A stretch of 64,000 nucleotides of DNA from Umbilicaria muhlenbergii (taxonomy: Eukaryota; Ascomycota; Lecanoromycetes; Umbilicariales; Umbilicariaceae): positions 10,071,183 to 10,135,182 of the forward strand of contig KK106981.1 in NCBI GenBank assembly GCA_000611775.1, written 5' to 3'. Positions 58,501 through 64,000 of the stretch are shown one piece after another. The notes below the pieces were generated by a model. It had not been told where the DNA came from. It saw only the letters and a program-made list of their open reading frames with translations, and did not search any database. Numbering within the stretch: the stretch's first letter is position 1; the number at the start of each line of letters is the position of its first letter. Made by a program: the position numbers and the translations under genes.

Positions 58501-60885
58501 GATAGATAGTGATTTGCTATTTGATACACCTTGATCTCTAGTCGGTCCCAGTAAATGAGGCTTTAACGCAGATTGTGGAGATAAACTAGATAAAGCTCGT
58601 CTAAACAGAGAACGCGCACCAATGATAAGCTGCTACAAGCGTCGGACTGCAGCCTTTCAGCTAAATTTAAAGTCAGATGCAACACCACGTTACGGCCTAC
58701 CAGGGAGGGATCTCGACCGAAGAACGGTAAATGAAAAGATGGTGCAATACGGATGTCCTTGTGGGCCTGGCACACGATTGAACTGTCTGTATCGGATACG
58801 CCGATGGAGCTTTGGCCTGGCGACGGCGGTCGATGACTCGATGTGATCAACAATGACGGTGAGCTCGCGAAGATGAGGGGCCTCTTCTTTTCTTGGGTCG
58901 CTTGCCGGGCGATATCGTAAGCTTCAATCCTTCATAGCCGCCGGCCTCGTATTTTCTTTGTCCTCTCGCTTCACTAACGGTAACGATCTCCGAAGAGCGC
59001 AGAGACAATTTGGAGAAAAAGGATCGGGCCCATGAGTTTCCAGGGTGCTGGGATGGAAAGTTTAGGTCGAGTCAACAGGCCTATCGCGTGGACTCGAGGC
59101 TTGCGAGTCGGTGCTCTTTACCGTGCTCGGCAGCTACCATTCTGTGGTACTGGCACAGCCTCGACGAAGGTTGCCACTAAGGCGAGGTAGCCAGCAACAC
59201 CTCGTACAAGCTCCTTGGGGAGCTCCGCGCGATGGAGTGATGCCTGTCTGGCGGACCCCATCGAAAACAAGGCCCCAAGAGTTCAAATGGTCAAATTCCC
59301 CGAAGGACCAAGAAGACAAGACGACCAATGAGATGCCACCTCGCCTATGCTGGAGTGGCACGATCCTGAATCCCTCCCTGGTCATGCTTTAGAGCAGCTT
59401 TCTGGTAAGATTGACAAGGTGTTCGAGCGGCAGTGGCTTTGAGAATGACCGGTAGGGCGACCCCTCAAATCCTCACCATGCTGTAACACTGCTCGTTTCT
59501 ACTGGGTGAGCGGTCATGGGTCTGGGAGAATCTCAAATCATTCTAGGCCCACCGTCCTTCGACGTCCCCTGTCAGTTGACGTGACCGTGGTACTCCGAGT
59601 CCTCAAGACAAGGACCATTGGATGTATCCAGCGATGAGCAAGCGTAGCGTCGAGTCCTCAACCGTCTGTTTGGATAGACCGCCATGCGAGGGGGATTGGA
59701 AGATGCAGGGCCTCTAAAGTCTCCGCGCTGACAGGATACACAGACGACGTCCCTTTTCCCCAAATGAAGATAGTATACGCGCCTCGCAGACTCGCAGTAC
59801 AACCTACACCTCACTAGCCTCAAGCCCCGATGGACCGGGCCCTTGGTAAAGTAAGCGGTAAGGCGAGGGAGAGTCGAGCAGTCGAGCCATGGGCCCATAG
59901 TTGAAGCAGAGTCAGAGAAATGCAGAGACTAGGGAAACACAAGCCCCGGTGAAGAATCCAAGCTTGGTCAATGGATCATGGATGATGCTCAGGGGTGTGA
60001 AAGCGGTGGAAAGCACGCACCAATGTGTGGGCGGAAGATCGAAAGCCCCATCTCATTCGTTGGTTCTCTTCCATCATCCATATCCTCCTGCGGCCCTCGC
60101 CACATTAGATCATCCTTAGCCAAATAACTGCGCAGGCTGGTGTTATTTTTCCGCGCCTTGCGATTTCTCCTGTTGTCGACTCGTCAGCGTGGTCGAGCAG
60201 GTGCTGAGTCCGTATCGTCCTTGGCCAGTGCTTTTAGGGCGCAAAGCGGTCCCATTTCTATTTCTTCTCGCATGCTTCCATGAACCTTCGACGCATCCGA
60301 TGATTGGGCATCTCGTGCATTCCCCATATTCCCGTGCTCTAGGTATCCCCGTTAATCCCAGCCTCGTGCAGCATACAACTACCTTACCTGACCAGACCTG
60401 GCCGGACCTGACCGCCTCAACCTCGTGGGAGAAGAAGTAGTCGGCCCAGCGAATATTTTGCTTCCTGCGTTTTACGCGTGCCCCAGGCTCCGAAGGGTTT
60501 GCATGATCGCCTTTACACCCTCTTTGCACCATTCCTCCCCGCCGCTACCCTACGTCGATTAGTTCGGATCTGTCGCTTGCTCCAATCAGGGCCTTTCCTG
60601 CGGGGAGCTGATGTGAGCTATCCTACTTGTACATTTACCTTCACTTTCGCATTCACACCTGTGCCTCGGGAACTTGCGTTTGCATCCCTTCACTGTGATA
60701 CTTGCGCTGTTTCGTTTCGCAACCTCATTGTTTTGGTGCCTCTGCATCCGACAAACTCGATCGCCACGTTCAAGAGTGCCGTGCACGGATCTATTTGGAT
60801 TTCTGTTTCTATTTCTGTTTCTAGCCTGGTGTAGGGCAGCAGACCTGAAACGGATGGTGCAGATGGGTCGAGGCGCACGCTTCTG
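55507..60885. other. 5.4-kb gene-poor region
   Basis: Contains a (GA)n tract at 55580-55597 and otherwise only open frames below 135 codons. Minus-strand frames at 56140-56544 and 56658-57032 look faintly protein-like (hydrophobic stretch FTLVIAILVAVTEATLSV), but could not be joined into a convincing model. The right end should hold the promoter of the Zn2Cys6 gene. Confidence 0.5.
55580..55597. repeat. (GA)n microsatellite
   Basis: Nine GA units just upstream of the RBR gene, in its likely 5' leader. Confidence 0.85.
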
Positions 60886-62544
60886 ATGATCACCTCCATC
60901 TCTATGGCTGCGGGGAAGAGATTCAAGCTGAAACTGAAAAACGGCTCGCGAGTGCGACTTACTGAAGCAGCCACTGGGGCTGAAACGGGGACGGGCACGG
61001 GAATGGGCACGGGTACATCAGAGAGCGTCATCGCCATAGCATCGGCTTCAGCAACAGCATCGGCATCTGCATCTGCATCTAATCCCCCATTACGCTCACT
61101 GCACGCCAGCGCCAACGCCAATGCGCCGGAGATTTTACCTTCGCCTTTCCAACCTCCATCATTCGACCACAAGACCACTGGCCCATCGTCCTCGCAGCCC
61201 AACATGCCACCACTCACACCAGCTCTATCATCCAGGAGACGGAGATCATCTGTCAAAAGTGCTACGCCAACTACCATCAAGCGGTCTGCCTCGACGCCGA
61301 ACGTGCGCGGGCCGGTTGTGGCGGATGCCGGCATGTCCTTGGCGGAGAAGAGGCGGAACAAACTAGGATATCAGCGGATTTCTATCGCTTGTGGTAGGTC
61401 TTGGCTCAGATCTCGATCAGACACTCCATTTTACCTTTTCCTGCTGTCTAGAGCGAGGATGGGCTGATCAAATATTCTTGCAGTACACTGTAGACGGCGA
61501 AAGATAAGATGTCTTCGTGCCAGTGACGATCCGGAAGGCCGTTGCTCGAATTGTATACGCCTGAAGAAAGAGTGTAATTTCTACACTATAGACCAGCAAC
61601 CTCCAGCTGAGCGCCGACCTCGTAAGGAATCGAAAGCTGACCGCAGGTCCACCGAAGCGTCAACATCATCATCTTCTTCTCCCCCTTTGGCTGGCGGTCA
61701 TGTCATTGATCAGGTGGATCAGTTTAACCATTACACGCCAATAAGCCTTCCAGACCAAGAGTATCCAGGATCCACAGCCCCGCTGAGCGTGAGCACCATC
61801 TCGCCAGCGAGCAGAGGTTCGCCACCCTTGTTAGACGCTATAGCTCCAAGATCATCTGTAACTCACGTATATACAGCTCCGATTAACTTTGGAGGATATG
61901 AATTTCCACCGCATAACGACAGAGGGCAACATTTGGACTCTCCGTTCTTTGATCATTCACCCATGTCCGCGGGGACAGGGCATCCGCCACTGGAAGACCC
62001 GTCTTCGGGGTACTGGGAATCACCAATGACCCCAGCATTTTCACCCCGTTTCTCTGGCCCTCCGCAGTTACCTGTACAATATCATCGTGACATTGGTGGG
62101 GCCTTTACCCCTTTCGGTGGTCTTAGACAAGATCCCGGCTGGCCACAGCGCTCAGCGTCCTTTGGCCAAGTCGAAGATCTTCAACATAACTACCAGAACC
62201 TCTACCAGCACCCGTCCCAGGTCGATTACCGCCGCCGTACGACATATATGCCTCCACCATCTCTGCAGAATAGCGGCAACTCTTCGAATGCTTCCATGAC
62301 CGAAGCACCACCAGCCCCTGTTTCGGCATCGTTGGGGAATCAAGGTATCAATCAGCTTGGATTCCCCAACTGGACTGCTGTTTCCGGTCCAGCCGTTCTT
62401 GGCCACTCGCCAATGAACAAGACTCCCGAGTACGGTGGTTGGAATTCGGACACTGGTCAGTTGGCAAAAGTGCAAGAAGAGGAGGCAGGAGCCCACTTTG
62501 GCGGAGATCACACTGTAATGTACTCCCGTGCTGGACATCATTAA
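60886..62544 (+). CDS. Zn2Cys6 transcription factor
   Basis: Fungal binuclear-zinc DNA-binding regulator. Exons 60886-61393 and 61484-62544 with a 90-nt GTAGGT..TTGCAG intron give 522 residues. The zinc cluster is split by the intron: Cys169, 172, 179, 190, 193, 200 (ISIAC, then HCRRRKIRC, then RCSNCIRLKKEC), spacing C-x2-C-x6-C-x10-C-x2-C-x6-C. The preceding EKRRNKLGYQ block is shared with a conserved ascomycete subgroup. Upstream lie a Thr-Gly repeat and a Ser-Ala repeat; downstream is a Pro/Ser/Tyr-rich disordered region. The large fungal-specific middle homology domain is not seen. Met at 60904 (MAAGKRFKLKLK) is an alternative start. Target genes unknown. Confidence 0.9.
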
Positions 62545-63513
62545 CTTCTTCCGAGACCCTTGGCAACCGTTTCGTGTGCACGCCAGGACTTTCATTCATG
62601 CGGGGCCAGGAGGTTTGGCGGTCATTAGTCGGGTATTGTTGTGGACGTCAGAAATGCTAGCATCGTCCGATGGCAAACTCTAGACTGCGATCGGACGCGG
62701 GAGTTGGTGGAAGAACCGGAGATCAACGGGCTGTCGCCTCAGCCTGACGACGGCCGGAACGGATTTGCAGATGGCTTCATGGGATACCTTTGGTGGCCGG
62801 GGCGTTCAGAGCTGATTGATTTGTAGCACGAGCATGGGATGTGCAGTATCTTCCGACGCCCTCGAACTGTCCCTCTCATTATTTTTTCCCTTTCAATGCA
62901 TCCCAAAGCGGCTTGTACCACTTTCTTAGGAGAGACATAATTCTTCCGGCGGAGCAATTTCAAGGACACAGCATTGAATGGACACTTGTGTAATTATAGG
63001 GCATATGGACTTACTGCTAGATCTCCAGTCATATAGCGGTTTGTGTTCCAAGCAACCACTGATTTTCTACAACCCTGCATTGAGTTGGTCTTGTCACCAA
63101 TTGCAGGTCCTTAACTTCTTTGGCTGGTTTGCAATACAATGACTGCTTGACAGGATAACGAACTGGCACACCATCACTCAGGTGTCGAATTTCGATACCT
63201 CGAGCAGGCGAGGGTCACTGCGCCATACGCCGACCTGACTCTGATCAGACGGACCTTGCAAAGAAGTACTGTCGGCCATCACCAACGGCAAGCCAACAAA
63301 GTTCACGACGTGTCCAACGCATGCAGCCTGTTCAGCGATGGCATCGACCCGCTCAATAATCAAACTCCGACGCAGCCAACCACACCCCAGTAAGGAGGAG
63401 CATGGATCTCCGACAGCAATCCACTGCACATAGCAGATCGATCGACCGGACACCAAACTCTGACTCGAGATGGCCGACTCTCCCCAAGGAAATAAAGTCA
63501 AACAACTCTACCA
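62545..63513. other. Intergenic
   Basis: Just under 1 kb. It should carry the 3' UTR of the Zn2Cys6 gene. A minus-strand frame of 107 codons (63178-63501) has no motif and no proper ATG-led model; nothing else was seen. Confidence 0.5.
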
Positions 63514-64000
63514 ATGAAGCGCCAAAACTCCGGTGTCACCACTGCAGACGTCAAACTCATCAACACCATCCATCCAGCACCACACCCATTTCATTCCTGA
63601 CCCAGTGAACGTCACGCCTGCATCTGCAGCATCATCCACCCCCACGCGCCCCCCCAACTACGCCGCATCCGTACCTCCATCTCCTCCAGCGGACGCACCT
63701 CGCTCGAAAAGTCCATCATTCGTTCACACATGCATCCAAGGCTCCTGCACGACACCACACCCACATCTCCACACCCTCTCCCGGACAATCGGATGCCTCC
63801 CATCCCTATCGTCGGCCCCCCGCGTCTGCAGCCAAAAAAAGGCACCCCTGCGCAGCACCTGCTCTACACGCCCCAATCACAGCGCGCGCACCCGATTCGA
63901 GAGATCAAGCTCGGAGCTGCTGGCCTGCGGAGATGTCGGAAGGAAGATTTCTACACCTGCGTAAGGGGAGGATGATTGGGTGCGTTCGTGCGTTTGTGAA
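63514..64000 (+). CDS. Possible 5' part of a gene cut by the right edge
   Basis: Weak. Plus-strand frames between 63469 and 63960 read like protein: one is Ser/Thr/Pro-rich (PPNYAASVPPSPPAD), the other ends PIREIKLGAAGLRRCRKEDF before a good GTAAGG donor at about 63961. Starts at 63469 (MADSPQGNK) or 63514 (MKRQNSG) are both possible. The frames need at least one intron whose borders I could not fix. No family recognised. Confidence 0.25.

Overview
The window is nuclear DNA of a filamentous ascomycete (Pezizomycotina, perhaps Dothideomycetes; the class is only a guess). The evidence is many short spliceosomal introns (46-129 nt, GT..AG, CTRAC-like branch sites), a complete AreA/NIT2 nitrogen regulator with the GATA finger and its C-terminal tail, a NimA kinase, the fungus-specific DASH subunit Hsk3, a Zn2Cys6 regulator and a fungal rvt gene. 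I worked out all exon models by hand from splice sites and frame continuity. No rRNA, tRNA, CRISPR array or bacterial-type operon was seen.

Left part (1-12.3 kb): the 5' part of a SEN1-type helicase runs off the left edge. Then come a Dnf1-type phospholipid flippase (minus strand), an uncharacterised seven-exon protein with a PIP-like N-terminus (plus), and a small GNAT acetyltransferase (minus) that converges on it.

Accessory-looking island (12.3-20.7 kb): this holds AT-rich tracts, a 128-bp MITE with perfect 26-bp terminal inverted repeats and a perfect 9-bp target duplication, a possible tiny zinc-ribbon gene behind a strong TATA box, and an APH/choline-kinase-like protein. It also has a tandem ~200-bp duplication whose copies differ mostly by transitions, a 13-bp minisatellite, and a cellular reverse-transcriptase-related gene (rvt) whose frame is broken in one short patch.

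Middle (22-45.8 kb): a TRP-like/FLC membrane protein, an ankyrin plus double-BTB protein back to back with a NimA kinase, a ketopantoate-reductase-like protein with a long disordered tail, Hsk3, and areA.

Right part (45.8-64 kb): this is gene-poor. An 8.3-kb stretch upstream of areA and a 5.4-kb stretch around 55.5-60.9 kb show no gene I can support. Between them lies an RBR ubiquitin ligase. A Zn2Cys6 transcription factor and a doubtful gene start at the right edge close the window.

The genes are independent eukaryotic units, not a pathway cluster. The only clear shared control region is the 382-bp gap between the BTB/ankyrin gene and nimA. The items most worth a second look are rvt and its lesion, the MITE, the possible 57-residue zinc-ribbon gene, the PIP-motif protein at 8.8-11.3 kb, and the paired alternative starts of the reductase-like gene.
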